NCBI GenBank assembly: GCA_034933145.1
Contig: JAYFOA010000034.1
Span: 1-56,848, forward strand
DNA length: 56,848 nucleotides
From: UBA4644 sp034933145
GTDB taxonomy: Bacteria > Bacillota > Clostridia > Oscillospirales > Butyricicoccaceae
Direction: 5' to 3'
The position numbers and the translations under genes were made by a program. The notes under the pieces are model-generated. The model saw only the letters and a list, made by a program, of their open reading frames with translations, ran no database searches and had not been told where the DNA came from. This document shows, piece by piece, positions 49,109-56,848 of the stretch. Numbering within the stretch: position 1 is the first letter of the stretch; each line of letters opens with the position of its first letter.

Positions 49109-50302
49109 TTAATTTGCGGAAACGATCTCCTGCGTATCGCGGGCGATCACCAGTTCTTCGTTGGTGGGAATAACGAACGTGCGGACGCTCGCGCCCTCCG
49201 CGGTGATCTCGCGCAGGACGCCGCGGCAGTCGTTCTTCTGCGCATCGACCTTCACGCCCATAAACTCCAGGCCGGAGGTGATTTCCAGACGGAACGCCTT
49301 GTCATTTTCGCCGACGCCGGCAGTGAAGACGATGGCATCTACGCCGCCCATAGCGGCCGCATAGGCGCCGATATATTTCTTGACGGCATAGACAAAGACT
49401 TCGTTGGCCAGCTTCGCGCGCTGATTGCCCTGCTTGGCCGCTTCCGCAATGTCACGGAAGTCGGAGGAAACGCCGGAGATGCCCAGCACGCCGGACTTCT
49501 TGTTCAGAATATCCATGCACTCCTGATAGGAGATCTTCTTGATGTTGCAGATAAACTCCACGATGGCGGGGTCAATGCTGCCGCAGCGGGTGCCCATCGG
49601 CAGGCCTTCCATCGGCGTAAAGCCCATGGAGGTATCCACGCTGACGCCGTGATCCACGGCGGCGACGGAAGATCCGTTGCCCAGGTGGCAGGTGATGATC
49701 CGCAGATCCTTGACGTCCCGGCCCATTTCCTTGGCGCAGATGTCGGAGACAAAATGATGGCTGGTGCCGTGGAAGCCGTAACGGCGGATATGATATTCTT
49801 CATAATACTCGTACGGGATCGGGTAAATATATGCCTTCGGCGGCATGTTGGAATGGAAGGCGGTGTCGAAGACGCCGACCTGCGGCACGTCGGGCATAAC
49901 TTCCCGGCAGGCGCGGATGCCGGTGACGTTGGCCGGAATATGCAGCGGGGCCATCGGCGTGCACTCTTCGATCGCATCCAGGCTGTCGGGCGTGATCAGG
50001 ACGGAGCCCTTATATTTTTCGCCGCCGGTGACGCAGCGGTGGCCCACCGCGTCGATCTCCTTCATGCTCGCGATGACGCCATTTTCCTTATCGAGCAGCA
50101 TGGAAATCAGGAAGCGGATGGCGTCGCTGTGGTTCTTCATCGGGGTCTCGCCCTCCAGCTTTTTGCCATGCGCCTCATACTTGTATTTTCCGTCGATGCC
50201 GATGCGCTCGCACAGGCCCTTGGCCAGCGGCTGTTCGGTCTGCATGTCCAGCAGCTGATATTTCAGTGAGGAACTGCCGGCGTTGATCACCAATACATTC
50301 AT
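49109..50302 (-). CDS. ackA: Acetate kinase
   Basis: Converts acetyl phosphate plus ADP to acetate plus ATP, the main substrate-level ATP step of acetate fermentation. The 397-residue length is standard. Motifs: MNVLVINAGSSSLKYQLLD at the start, the VFDTAFHSNMPP catalytic stretch near residue 173, HLGNGSSVAAVDHGVSVDTS near 208, and FTAGVGENDKAFR near the C-terminus. No phosphotransacetylase gene is adjacent. The upstream region is divergent with tmcAL. Confidence 0.97.
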   Translation of the reverse strand: MNVLVINAGSSSLKYQLLDMQTEQPLAKGLCERIGIDGKYKYEAHGKKLEGETPMKNHSDAIRFLISMLLDKENGVIASMKEIDAVGHRCVTGGEKYKGSVLITPDSLDAIEECTPMAPLHIPANVTGIRACREVMPDVPQVGVFDTAFHSNMPPKAYIYPIPYEYYEEYHIRRYGFHGTSHHFVSDICAKEMGRDVKDLRIITCHLGNGSSVAAVDHGVSVDTSMGFTPMEGLPMGTRCGSIDPAIVEFICNIKKISYQECMDILNKKSGVLGISGVSSDFRDIAEAAKQGNQRAKLANEVFVYAVKKYIGAYAAAMGGVDAIVFTAGVGENDKAFRLEITSGLEFMGVKVDAQKNDCRGVLREITAEGASVRTFVIPTNEELVIARDTQEIVSAN

Positions 50303-50345
50303 GTTTTTAACACTCCGATCTCCTATTTATAATTCATGAAACCTA

Positions 50346-50354
50346 TGCTATAAT
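50346..50354 (+). promoter_or_regulatory. Extended -10 promoter of tmcAL
   Basis: TGCTATAAT: consensus -10 with TG extension, 60 bases ahead of the gene. On the opposite strand TTGATG, 17-base spacer and CATTAT overlap it and could serve ackA. Confidence 0.55.
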
Positions 50355-50413
50355 GAACCATCGGTTATTTTACATCAATTTTTTTCGCAATACAACCCTG
50401 TGGGAGGATTTTT

Positions 50414-51649
50414 ATGCGCATTTGCGGCATTGTAACAGAATATAACCCTTTCCACTTGGGTCATTCCCGTCATTTGAGCGAGACACGCGCGCGCCTCGGC
50501 CCGGACGCGGCGGTGGTCTGCTGCATGTCCGGCGATTTTGTCCAGCGGGGCGAGGCGGCGATTTTGCCCAAGTATCTGCGCGCCGAGGCCGCCGTACGCT
50601 GCGGTGCGGACCTTGTTCTGGAGCTGCCTGCGCCCTATGCGCTTTTATCCGCCGAGGGGTTTGCGGAGAGCGCCGTTTCCCTGCTGGCCGGCCTGAACGT
50701 GATCACCGACCTGAGCTTTGGAGCGGAGGACGCCGACGTTCCCCTGCTGCAAAGTCTGGCCGATACCCTGCTTGAGCACCGGACGGTGCAGGATACCCTC
50801 TGCCACCTCAGAACCGGCATTTCCTATGCCGCGGCCCGGGAAAAAGCCCTCTATGACCGGATCTGCGGACAGGCCGTCCTGCTGCGCAAGCCCAATAACA
50901 TCCTGGCGGTGGAATACTGCAAGGCCGTGAGGAAGCTGTCCCTCCCTTGGACGCTGCACGCCGTCCCCCGTGTGGGCGCGCCCCACGACGGCCCCACCGA
51001 AGACGGCCTGCCTTCCGCCGCCGCGCTCCGCCGGATGCTGCGGGGCGGGGACGCGTCCGCGCTCGACTTTCTGCCGCCGGGAAGCCGCGAGGTGATGGAT
51101 CGGGCGCTTTCACAGGGACTGGCGCTGCTGGACCCCGCCCGGCTGGAGCATGCGGCGCTCGACCGGCTGTGCCGGATGAGCCCGGAGGATTTTTCCGCGC
51201 TCCCCGGCGCGGCGGAAGGACTGGAGCACCGGATATATGCCGCTGTCCGCGCCTGCCGGAGCCTGGACGCGGTCTGTGCCAGTGCGAAGACCCGCCGCTA
51301 TCCCGCCGCCCGCATCCGCCGCATGCTGTGCTGCGCCTATCTGGATTTTCCCAAAGAGCTGACGGCGCTGCCGCCGCCGTATATTCGCGTTCTGGCCCTC
51401 AGCGACATCGGCCGCATCGTACTGCGGCAGGCCGCCGATGAATGCATGCTGCCCATCCTCAACAAGCCGGCCCATGTCCGGCAGCTGCCGGCCTGGGCGC
51501 AGCAGGTATTCGCCGCCGCGGCGCAGGGCGCCGACCTCTATGACCTTGCGTTACCCGCCTGGGCACGCCTTAAATTTGGGGCGGACTGGAAGCGCGGCGC
51601 GCAGTATCTGCCGTCTGCCGGCCCTGTCGAAGAACGGGACGGCCCCTGA
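50414..51649 (+). CDS. tmcAL: tRNA(Met) cytidine acetate ligase
   Basis: TmcAL makes N4-acetylcytidine at the wobble position of elongator tRNA(Met) using acetate and ATP, a route found in Firmicutes instead of acetyl-CoA-dependent TmcA. The 411-residue protein begins MRICGIVTEYNPFHLGHSRH, the nucleotidyltransferase HxGH-type motif, followed by VVCCMSGDFVQRGEAAILPK and RKPNNILAVEYCKAV. GGGAGG precedes the ATG. It lies next to ackA, whose product is acetate; the proximity is suggestive but probably not functional. Confidence 0.92.
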   Translation: MRICGIVTEYNPFHLGHSRHLSETRARLGPDAAVVCCMSGDFVQRGEAAILPKYLRAEAAVRCGADLVLELPAPYALLSAEGFAESAVSLLAGLNVITDLSFGAEDADVPLLQSLADTLLEHRTVQDTLCHLRTGISYAAAREKALYDRICGQAVLLRKPNNILAVEYCKAVRKLSLPWTLHAVPRVGAPHDGPTEDGLPSAAALRRMLRGGDASALDFLPPGSREVMDRALSQGLALLDPARLEHAALDRLCRMSPEDFSALPGAAEGLEHRIYAAVRACRSLDAVCASAKTRRYPAARIRRMLCCAYLDFPKELTALPPPYIRVLALSDIGRIVLRQAADECMLPILNKPAHVRQLPAWAQQVFAAAAQGADLYDLALPAWARLKFGADWKRGAQYLPSAGPVEERDGP

Positions 51650-51781
51650 CCGCGCGGCTGCGGCGAACCCCGGTTTGTCAATTTGGTGCTTTGTTTTTCG
51701 CGTTTTTTTGCGGCCCGGCGTCCCTATTTGCGCTCTTTCGAAAAAGTATGTGCAAAAAAGCCCTCCGGAATACAAAAGCCC

Positions 51782-51810
51782 TTGACTTTCCCCTATATGG
51801 ATGATATACT
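51782..51810 (+). promoter_or_regulatory. Promoter of the rplU-rpmA-obg cluster
   Basis: TTGACT (51782-51787), 17-base spacer, TATACT (51805-51810). The roughly 80-base leader before rplU has an AAACC/GGTTT hairpin and may be an L21-leader-type control element; I could not verify that. Confidence 0.75.
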
Positions 51811-51895
51811 TACAAAGCCGCATTGAAGGGGCTGTGTAAGAAAACCATTTGGTTTCGCCCCCAGAGCGAGTCCGTGATGAAGGAGGATGCGCGCA

Positions 51896-52183
51896 ATGTA
51901 TGCCATCATTAAGACCGGCGGTAAGCAGTATAAGGTTTCTGTCGGCGACGAGATTTATGTGGAAAAGCTGGACAAGGATGCCGGTGAGAGCGTGGAGTTT
52001 GAAACGCTGATGACCGGCGAGGACGGTAAGGTCACCATGGGTGGTGCCGTCACCGGCAAAATCGTCAAGAACGGCAAGCAGAAAAAGGTCATCGTCTATA
52101 AGATGAAGCCGAAAAAGAACTATCGCCGTAAGCAGGGCCATCGTCAGCCCTATACTAAAGTGGTCATTGAGACCATTGCCTAA
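51896..52183 (+). CDS. rplU: 50S ribosomal protein L21
   Basis: A 95-residue L21: MYAIIKTGGKQYKVSVGDEI at the start, VTGKIVKNGKQKKVIVYKMK in the middle, and the C-terminal KKNYRRKQGHRQPYTKVVIE. L21 binds 23S rRNA domain I near L20. AAGGAGG precedes the ATG at 51896. Only 30 bases separate it from rpmA; the prp cysteine protease gene usually found between them in Firmicutes is absent. Confidence 0.97.
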   Translation: MYAIIKTGGKQYKVSVGDEIYVEKLDKDAGESVEFETLMTGEDGKVTMGGAVTGKIVKNGKQKKVIVYKMKPKKNYRRKQGHRQPYTKVVIETIA

Positions 52184-52213
52184 TTAGAACGAGCCAACGG
52201 GAGGTGCGAAAGT

Positions 52214-52477
52214 ATGGCGCATAAAAAAGGTATGGGTTCTACCAAGAACGGCCGTGATTCCGAGGCGAAGCGCCTTGGCGTGAAGCGTGCCGACGGCCAG
52301 TTCGTTCTGGCGGGCAACGTCCTCGTCAAGCAGCGCGGCACGAAAATTCATCCGGGAACCAACGTCGGCATCGGCAGCGACGATACGCTGTTTGCCCTGC
52401 GCGATGGTACGGTGCGGTTCGAGCGTCTCGGCCGCGACCGCAAGCAGGTTTCGATTCACGAGAACGTGCAGCAGTAA
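52214..52477 (+). CDS. rpmA: 50S ribosomal protein L27
   Basis: L27 reaches the peptidyl-transferase centre with its N-terminus. The 87-residue protein starts MAHKKGMGSTKNGRDSEAK and has no N-terminal FFA-type extension that Prp removes in Bacillus and Staphylococcus; this agrees with the missing prp gene. The body, including QRGTKIHPGTNVGIG and the FERLGRDRKQVSI segment, is normal. GGGAGG upstream. Confidence 0.97.
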   Translation: MAHKKGMGSTKNGRDSEAKRLGVKRADGQFVLAGNVLVKQRGTKIHPGTNVGIGSDDTLFALRDGTVRFERLGRDRKQVSIHENVQQ

Positions 52478-52489
52478 CGGATCAAAACG

Positions 52490-52526
52490 GCATCCCGGAT
52501 TACTTATGATCCGGGATGCTTTTTAT
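52490..52526 (+). terminator. Terminator between rpmA and obg
   Basis: GCATCCCGGAT (52490-52500) pairs perfectly with ATCCGGGATGC (52509-52519), followed by TTTTTATT. It probably reduces read-through into obg. Confidence 0.85.
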
Positions 52527-52541
52527 TACAAGGAGAACCGT

Positions 52542-53813
52542 ATGTTCGTTGATATTGCAAAAATCCGTGTAAAAGCGGGAAAAGGCGGCGACGGCAAGGT
52601 CGGCTTTCACCGGGAGAAGTTTGTCGCCGCGGGCGGCCCGGACGGGGGCGACGGCGGAAAAGGCGGCAGTATCGTCTTCGTGGCCGACGACCATATGGCG
52701 ACGCTGCTCGACTTTAAGTACAAGAAAAAATATATCGCCGCGGACGGCGAAGACGGCGGCACCAAGCGCTGCTTTGGCCGCGATGCGTCCAACGTCGTCA
52801 TCAAGGTTCCCCGCGGCACCCTGATCCGCGACGCCGAAACCGGCGCCCTGCTGCAGGACATGTCGGGCGACGGACCGTTTGTCGCGGTGCGTGGCGGCCG
52901 CGGCGGCTGGGGCAACGCCCATTTTGCCACGCCGACCCGTCAGGCGCCCCGCTTTGCCAAGCCGGGCATGGCCGGCGAAGAGCGCGTGCTGCTGCTGGAG
53001 CTTAAGCTGATCGCCGACGTGGGGCTGCTCGGCTTTCCCAACGTGGGCAAAAGCACGCTGCTGTCCATGATCTCGGCGGCCCGGCCCAAGATCGCCAATT
53101 ATCACTTTACGACCCTGACGCCCAATCTGGGCGTAGTCTATGTCGGGGAAGGACAGTCCTTTGTCTGCGCGGACATTCCGGGCATCATCGAAGGTGCGGC
53201 CGAAGGCGCCGGACTTGGCCATGACTTTCTCCGGCATATCGAGCGCTGCCGCCTGCTGATCCATCTGGTGGACGTATCCGGCAGCGAGGGGCGCGACCCG
53301 GTAAGCGATCTGGACGCCATCGATGCGGAGCTTTCCCGGTACAGCCCTGCGCTTGTGTCGCGACCGCAGATCGTCGCCGCCAACAAATGCGACCTGCTGC
53401 CCGAAGGCAGCGATCACCTCGCCCGGCTGCAGGCCCGCTGCCAGGAACTTAAAAGACCGCTGCTTACGCTGTCCGCCGCCACCGGCGACGGCATCCAGGC
53501 ATTGATCTGGGCGGCATGGGAGGCGCTGCAGACGCTTCCGCCCGTCGCGGTGTATGAGCCGGAGGCCATTCCGGAGCCGGAAGCGCCTGCCGAACGGGAT
53601 GTGCACATTGAAAAACGCGACGCCATCTACTATGTCACCGGCGCGTGGGTCGATAAGATCGTGGCATCGGTCAATTTCGGGGATTATGAATCCCGCATGT
53701 ACTTTGAGCGCGTCCTGCGCCGCGCGGGAGTCTTCGATATGCTGGAAAATGCGGGGATCCAGGAGCACGATACCGTGGACGTTTTGGGTCTGCAATTTGA
53801 ATATGTATATTAA
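52542..53813 (+). CDS. obg: GTPase Obg
   Basis: Obg/CgtA is an essential ribosome-assembly and stress-linked GTPase. The 423-residue protein has the glycine-rich Obg fold (1-158, KAGKGGDGKVGFHREK), a GTPase domain with G1 GFPNVGKST (164-172), the switch stretch FTTLTPNLG (189-197), the DIPG motif and NKCD, and a C-terminal OCT domain (about 360-423). The ATG at 52542 follows AAGGAGAACCGT. The rplU-rpmA-obg order is typical of Firmicutes. Confidence 0.96.
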   Translation: MFVDIAKIRVKAGKGGDGKVGFHREKFVAAGGPDGGDGGKGGSIVFVADDHMATLLDFKYKKKYIAADGEDGGTKRCFGRDASNVVIKVPRGTLIRDAETGALLQDMSGDGPFVAVRGGRGGWGNAHFATPTRQAPRFAKPGMAGEERVLLLELKLIADVGLLGFPNVGKSTLLSMISAARPKIANYHFTTLTPNLGVVYVGEGQSFVCADIPGIIEGAAEGAGLGHDFLRHIERCRLLIHLVDVSGSEGRDPVSDLDAIDAELSRYSPALVSRPQIVAANKCDLLPEGSDHLARLQARCQELKRPLLTLSAATGDGIQALIWAAWEALQTLPPVAVYEPEAIPEPEAPAERDVHIEKRDAIYYVTGAWVDKIVASVNFGDYESRMYFERVLRRAGVFDMLENAGIQEHDTVDVLGLQFEYVY

Positions 53814-54188
53814 TTATCACTGTATCATAATTCCAAAGATATAAATACAATTGCATATATATACCTATTTACTTGGATATATTGTATGATTCTTCCTGCC
53901 GGAATGGATGTCCGGTCAAAGGCTCCCAATGTGCTTTTGGGGGCCTTTTCCTTTACATTGTGCAATGTGTTTTAATCTTCTGCTCTCTTTTGTCAAAATT
54001 GACGGTGTGAACAAACTGTAAACAGATACCTAATATTTTTCCCAAAGTACGCATAACTCCGAAAAAAAACCCTCCCCATTCTTCCAAAGCCTCCTTCATA
54101 ACCGGAGAAACGACGCAAACGACCGAAATTATTTTCCCATATCCTGGCTGCCTTCCGTTAATTTTAGCCCATTTCCCCAATTTTTCTA
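53814..54188. other. Intergenic region before the alanine symporter
   Basis: About 375 bases. Apart from the hairpin at 53921-53950, and an 85-residue minus-strand open frame (53953-54210) without a ribosome-binding site, I see nothing to annotate. Confidence 0.5.
53921..53950 (+). terminator. Terminator downstream of obg
   Basis: GGCTCCCAA (53921-53929) pairs with TTGGGGGCC (53937-53945), followed by TTTTCC. It lies about 105 bases beyond the obg stop. Confidence 0.7.
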
Positions 54189-54217
54189 TTGAAATCTCGC
54201 GTAAAACCATGTATTAT
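54189..54217 (+). promoter_or_regulatory. Promoter of the alanine/sodium symporter gene
   Basis: TTGAAA (54189-54194), a 17-base spacer and TATTAT (54212-54217). Confidence 0.65.
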
Positions 54218-54296
54218 CGTGGTATATTTGCAGGGGGATGTAGATGCTCTCCCGGCAATACTCCGGAACAACAAATAACGAGGAGGAATGACATCC

Positions 54297-55736
54297 ATGG
54301 GTTGGTTTGAAGACTTTACGTATTGGCTGTGGGGCACCCCGCTGCTGGTCGTAATCCTCGCCTGCGGTATTTTGTTCACAGTCCGCAGCGGCTTCTTCCA
54401 GTTAGCGCACCTCGGCAGAATCATCAAGCATCCGTTCAAGAAGGATCCTGAAATTGCCGAGTCCAAACAGAAATTGACCCCGTTCCAGGCTGTTTCCATC
54501 GCGATCGGCGGCTCTGTTGGTGTTTCCAACATCTCCGGCGTCGGCACCGCGATCGCCACCGGCGGCCCCGGCTCCCTGTTCTGGCTGTGGATTGCCGCTA
54601 CGCTGGGCATGGTGATCAAAATGGCCGAGGTTTCTCTGGCGGTTTACTACCGCACCACGAAGCCTGACGGAAGCTATGTCGGCGGCCCGACGCACTACAT
54701 GGAAAAAGGCCTTGGCGAAGAAAAGGGCTGGAAGTTCTGGAAAGTCCTGGCCATCATCTTCGGCGGCGGCATCTTTATCACCTTCTTCATCACCCTGCAG
54801 AACTACACGGTTTCTGAGGCTGTCGCCTCCACGTTCAATATCAGCTATATGATCCCGTCCCTCATCCTGGTCGCCTGCATCTACGCGATCATTCTGGGCG
54901 GTCTGAAAAAAGTCGGTGAGATCGCCGGCTACCTGGTTCCCTTTATGTGCGTGTTCTACGTTGGCGTAGTTCTTGTCGTTCTGGTCATGAACTACTCTGC
55001 GATCCCCGGCGCCTTCAAGCTGATCGTTGGCGGCGCGTTCACCGGCCAGGCTGCCGTCGGCGGCTTTGCCGGCGCGACCATGGCTGCGGCGCTTCAGAAG
55101 GGCTTTGCCCGTTCCGTCTACTCCAACGAAGCCGGCTGGGGCACCAGCCCGATGGTCCATTCCACTGCGGAAACCAACCACCCGATCAAGCAGGGCATGT
55201 TGGGCGCTTTCGAAGTCTTCATGGACTCCCTCGTCGTCTGCACCGCCACCGGCCTGGTCGTCGTGACGACCGGTTTCTGGAACAGCGGCCTGCAGGGCGC
55301 GACCCTGACCCTGACCGCGCTGGAAGCCAACGTCGGCTTCTTTGCCCGTGTGGTGGTTGCCCTCTCCATCTTCCTCTTCGGCCTGACCACCGCCACCGGC
55401 TGGTACACCTACTATCTGTGCCTGCTTGACCACGCCTTCAAAGACGGCAAGGCCAAGAGCGTCATCCTCAAGATCTATAACCTGCTGACCCCGGTGTTCG
55501 GCTGCCTGCTCACCATCATCACCGTTTACACCAAGGGCACGCCGGCGCAGATCTGGGTCCTCGCGGACTTCTCCTCCGTCATCCCCACCTTTGTCAACGT
55601 CGCGGTCCTGATCGTCCTGGGCAACAAGTTCATCGCTCTGCTCAAGGACTACAAGGCTCGCTATATGGGCAAAGGCAAAGTCGATCCGAATTTTGCCCTG
55701 TTCTATGAGGACAAAGTCCGGATGCAGGCGAAATAA
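54297..55736 (+). CDS. Alanine/glycine:cation symporter family protein (AGCS)
   Basis: A 479-residue sodium-coupled amino acid symporter of the AlsT/AGCS family, moving alanine or glycine into the cell. The family signatures are clear: GWFEDFTYWLWGTPLLVVIL, AVSIAIGGSVGVSNISGVGTAIATGGPGS near residue 65, and FARSVYSNEAGWGTSPMVHSTAETNHPI near residue 275. About 10-11 membrane helices. ATG at 54297 has AGGAGG ten bases upstream; an ATG at 54288 overlaps that site and is less likely. Confidence 0.95.
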   Translation: MGWFEDFTYWLWGTPLLVVILACGILFTVRSGFFQLAHLGRIIKHPFKKDPEIAESKQKLTPFQAVSIAIGGSVGVSNISGVGTAIATGGPGSLFWLWIAATLGMVIKMAEVSLAVYYRTTKPDGSYVGGPTHYMEKGLGEEKGWKFWKVLAIIFGGGIFITFFITLQNYTVSEAVASTFNISYMIPSLILVACIYAIILGGLKKVGEIAGYLVPFMCVFYVGVVLVVLVMNYSAIPGAFKLIVGGAFTGQAAVGGFAGATMAAALQKGFARSVYSNEAGWGTSPMVHSTAETNHPIKQGMLGAFEVFMDSLVVCTATGLVVVTTGFWNSGLQGATLTLTALEANVGFFARVVVALSIFLFGLTTATGWYTYYLCLLDHAFKDGKAKSVILKIYNLLTPVFGCLLTIITVYTKGTPAQIWVLADFSSVIPTFVNVAVLIVLGNKFIALLKDYKARYMGKGKVDPNFALFYEDKVRMQAK

Positions 55737-55777
55737 GCCGGTTTCCGTAAAAAGAACTGTTCTGGTTTAGGCTTCCA

Positions 55778-55816
55778 GCCGTCCATTCAATGAAACATTG
55801 AATGGACGGCTTTTTT
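55778..55816 (+). terminator. Rho-independent terminator after the alanine symporter
   Basis: A perfect 15-base-pair stem (55778-55792 with 55796-55810), three-base loop AAA, then TTTTTTAT. Confidence 0.9.
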
Positions 55817-55969
55817 ATCTGCTAAGAATTTGTTGAAACTGCATATTTCTTTTGTGCATATTGCGAATGAATTTTTTTTTCGACAAGACTATAATATTTA
55901 TACTTTTGCCCCGCAAATGGGATTTCTTTACATACCGGAGGATTTGTTAACTGGAATCGAGGTTTTCAC

Positions 55970-56848
55970 ATGTCTTACCACTACTTCATTGATCTTGCGC
56001 TGATCCTGCTGAGCACAAAGCTGCTGGGGCTGGTTACCCAGAAGATCCAGATGCCCCAGGTGGTCGGCGCTCTGCTGGCCGGACTCCTGCTCGGTCCCGC
56101 AGGTCTCAACATCCTGCAGGAAACCAGCTTTCTTTCCCGCCTTTCTGAGTTGGGCGTCGTTGTGCTGATGTTCTCCGCCGGTATGGGTACCGATATTCAG
56201 GAGCTGAAGCGCAGCGGAAAAGCCGGTTTTTGGGTGGCGCTGCTGGGCGTCCTGGTTCCGCAGGTCATGGGTACCGGGCTGGCCTGGGGCTGCCGGGAAC
56301 TCGGCCTGATCCAGTCCGGCGATTTCATGGAATATGTATTTATCGGCACCGTCCTGACCGCCACCTCCGTCAGCATCACCGTAGAGGCGCTGCGGGAAAT
56401 GGGGAAGCTGGAGACAAAGGCCGGCAACACCATTCTGGCTGCGGCTTTGATCGATGACGTGCTGGGACTGGTTGCGCTGACGATCGTCAGCAGCCTGTCC
56501 GGCGGCGGGGATCGTCTGGGCATCGTTCTGCTGAAGATCGTGCTGTTCTTTGTCTTTGCCTTTGTTGTTACCTATGTTTTTCAGCGGCTTTTCAACTGGA
56601 TGATCGCCAAAGAGCAGGAGAAGAACCTGCACCGTTATCCCATTCTGGCCTTCGCTCTGTGCCTGCTCATGGCTTACTGCGCAGAAGAGTTCTTCGGGGT
56701 TGCGGACATCACCGGGGCCTATGCCGCCGGCCTTGCCGTTTCCCTTACCTCCAAGGCCAAGTACATCCAGACTAAGTTTGAGCCGCTCTCCTATCTCCTG
56801 CTGACGCCCGTCTTCTTTGCCAGCGTCGGCATCAACGTGCAGATGAGC
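55970..56848 (+). CDS. Cation:proton antiporter, CPA2/KefB type (5' part, cut by window edge)
   Basis: At least 293 residues of a monovalent cation:proton antiporter of the CPA2 family; the gene runs off the right edge. MPQVVGALLAGLLLGPAGLN (residues 29-48) is the KefB/NhaS signature, GVVVLMFSAGMGTDIQELK follows, and TVLTATSVSITVEALREMG plus ALIDDVLGLVALTI carry the aspartate pair region of the ion site. At least eight helices are present. A GAGG lies a few bases before the ATG at 55970. Whether it has a C-terminal TrkA-N domain cannot be seen. Confidence 0.85.
   Translation, partial: MSYHYFIDLALILLSTKLLGLVTQKIQMPQVVGALLAGLLLGPAGLNILQETSFLSRLSELGVVVLMFSAGMGTDIQELKRSGKAGFWVALLGVLVPQVMGTGLAWGCRELGLIQSGDFMEYVFIGTVLTATSVSITVEALREMGKLETKAGNTILAAALIDDVLGLVALTIVSSLSGGGDRLGIVLLKIVLFFVFAFVVTYVFQRLFNWMIAKEQEKNLHRYPILAFALCLLMAYCAEEFFGVADITGAYAAGLAVSLTSKAKYIQTKFEPLSYLLLTPVFFASVGINVQMS

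Noticed and set aside
49040..50269. A 409-residue plus-strand frame opposite ackA
   Set aside because: Antisense shadow of acetate kinase without its own signals.
53953..54210. An 85-residue minus-strand open frame between obg and the alanine symporter
   Set aside because: No ribosome-binding site, low-complexity A/T-driven composition, and it overlaps the symporter promoter.
1..56848. CRISPR array, integrase, transposase or tRNA genes
   Set aside because: I saw no regularly spaced repeats, no recombinase or DDE motifs, and no cloverleaf with the TTCGA arm; repeats found are terminator-type hairpins only.

Overview
The window looks like the chromosome of a moderately high-GC, spore-forming member of the Clostridia, most plausibly the Oscillospiraceae/Ruminococcaceae side. 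Reasons: sporulation genes (spoIIR, sleB, a bofA-like gene, yaaL/DUF2508), Firmicutes-style Shine-Dalgarno sites, the rplM-rpsI and rplU-rpmA-obg orders, GTP-type PEP carboxykinase, acetate kinase, TmcAL, an M-box riboswitch and DUF3842. The species call is inference. Most of the window is compact core genome; accessory DNA is concentrated at about 25.1-26.9 kb and 31-36 kb, both visibly AT-rich.

Layout. 0-0.12 kb: minus-strand rRNA-type promoter and leader running off the left edge. 0.2-1.6 kb: divergent spoIIR and sleB. 1.6-11.3 kb: a run of minus-strand genes (two GNAT acetyltransferases, an S66 peptidase, tex, a LUD-domain protein, a coupled SGNH hydrolase/DUF1294/C_GCAxxG_C_C trio, pckG, rsmA). 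11.6-14.4 kb: a YbjN protein followed by a tandem AAA+ protein whose first AAA domain is degenerate. 14.5-18.8 kb: rplM-rpsI, a TtcA-type PP-loop enzyme with DUF3842, an ECF S component behind a two-hairpin leader, a GNAT, and DUF2508-bofA. 18.8-25.1 kb: a topoisomerase IV-like B/A pair, a MATE exporter and YfcE. 25.1-26.9 kb: an AT-rich island between two nearly identical 42-base hairpin repeats, with a frameshifted gene and a small membrane protein. 27-30.9 kb: azlCD with a divergent XRE-cupin regulator, two GNATs and an RmlD-like reductase. 31.2-36.1 kb: an EreA/ChaN-like lipoprotein and two S41-type proteins. 36.1-39.3 kb: psuK-psuG-GNAT and an amidase-domain protein. 39.3-42.5 kb: an M-box-controlled unit with a 28-residue ORF and a frameshifted corA, then an attenuated uracil/xanthine permease. 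42.6-47.8 kb: a complete Liv branched-chain amino acid ABC system (livK-H-M-G-F) whose leader encodes an Ile/Leu/Val-rich 36-residue peptide ahead of a terminator. 47.9-56.8 kb: an LCP protein, ackA, tmcAL, rplU-rpmA-obg, an alanine/sodium symporter and a CPA2 antiporter cut by the right edge.

The most promising items for something new are: the liv leader peptide plus terminator, which reads like translation-coupled attenuation; the small ORF between the M-box terminator and corA; the YbjN plus degenerate/active AAA+ pair; and the repeat-bracketed island. Two genes (25.66 kb and 39.97 kb) are each broken by a single indel in a short homopolymer, so assembly error, decay or slippage all remain possible. 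All promoter, terminator and function statements are by reading only; no database search was run.
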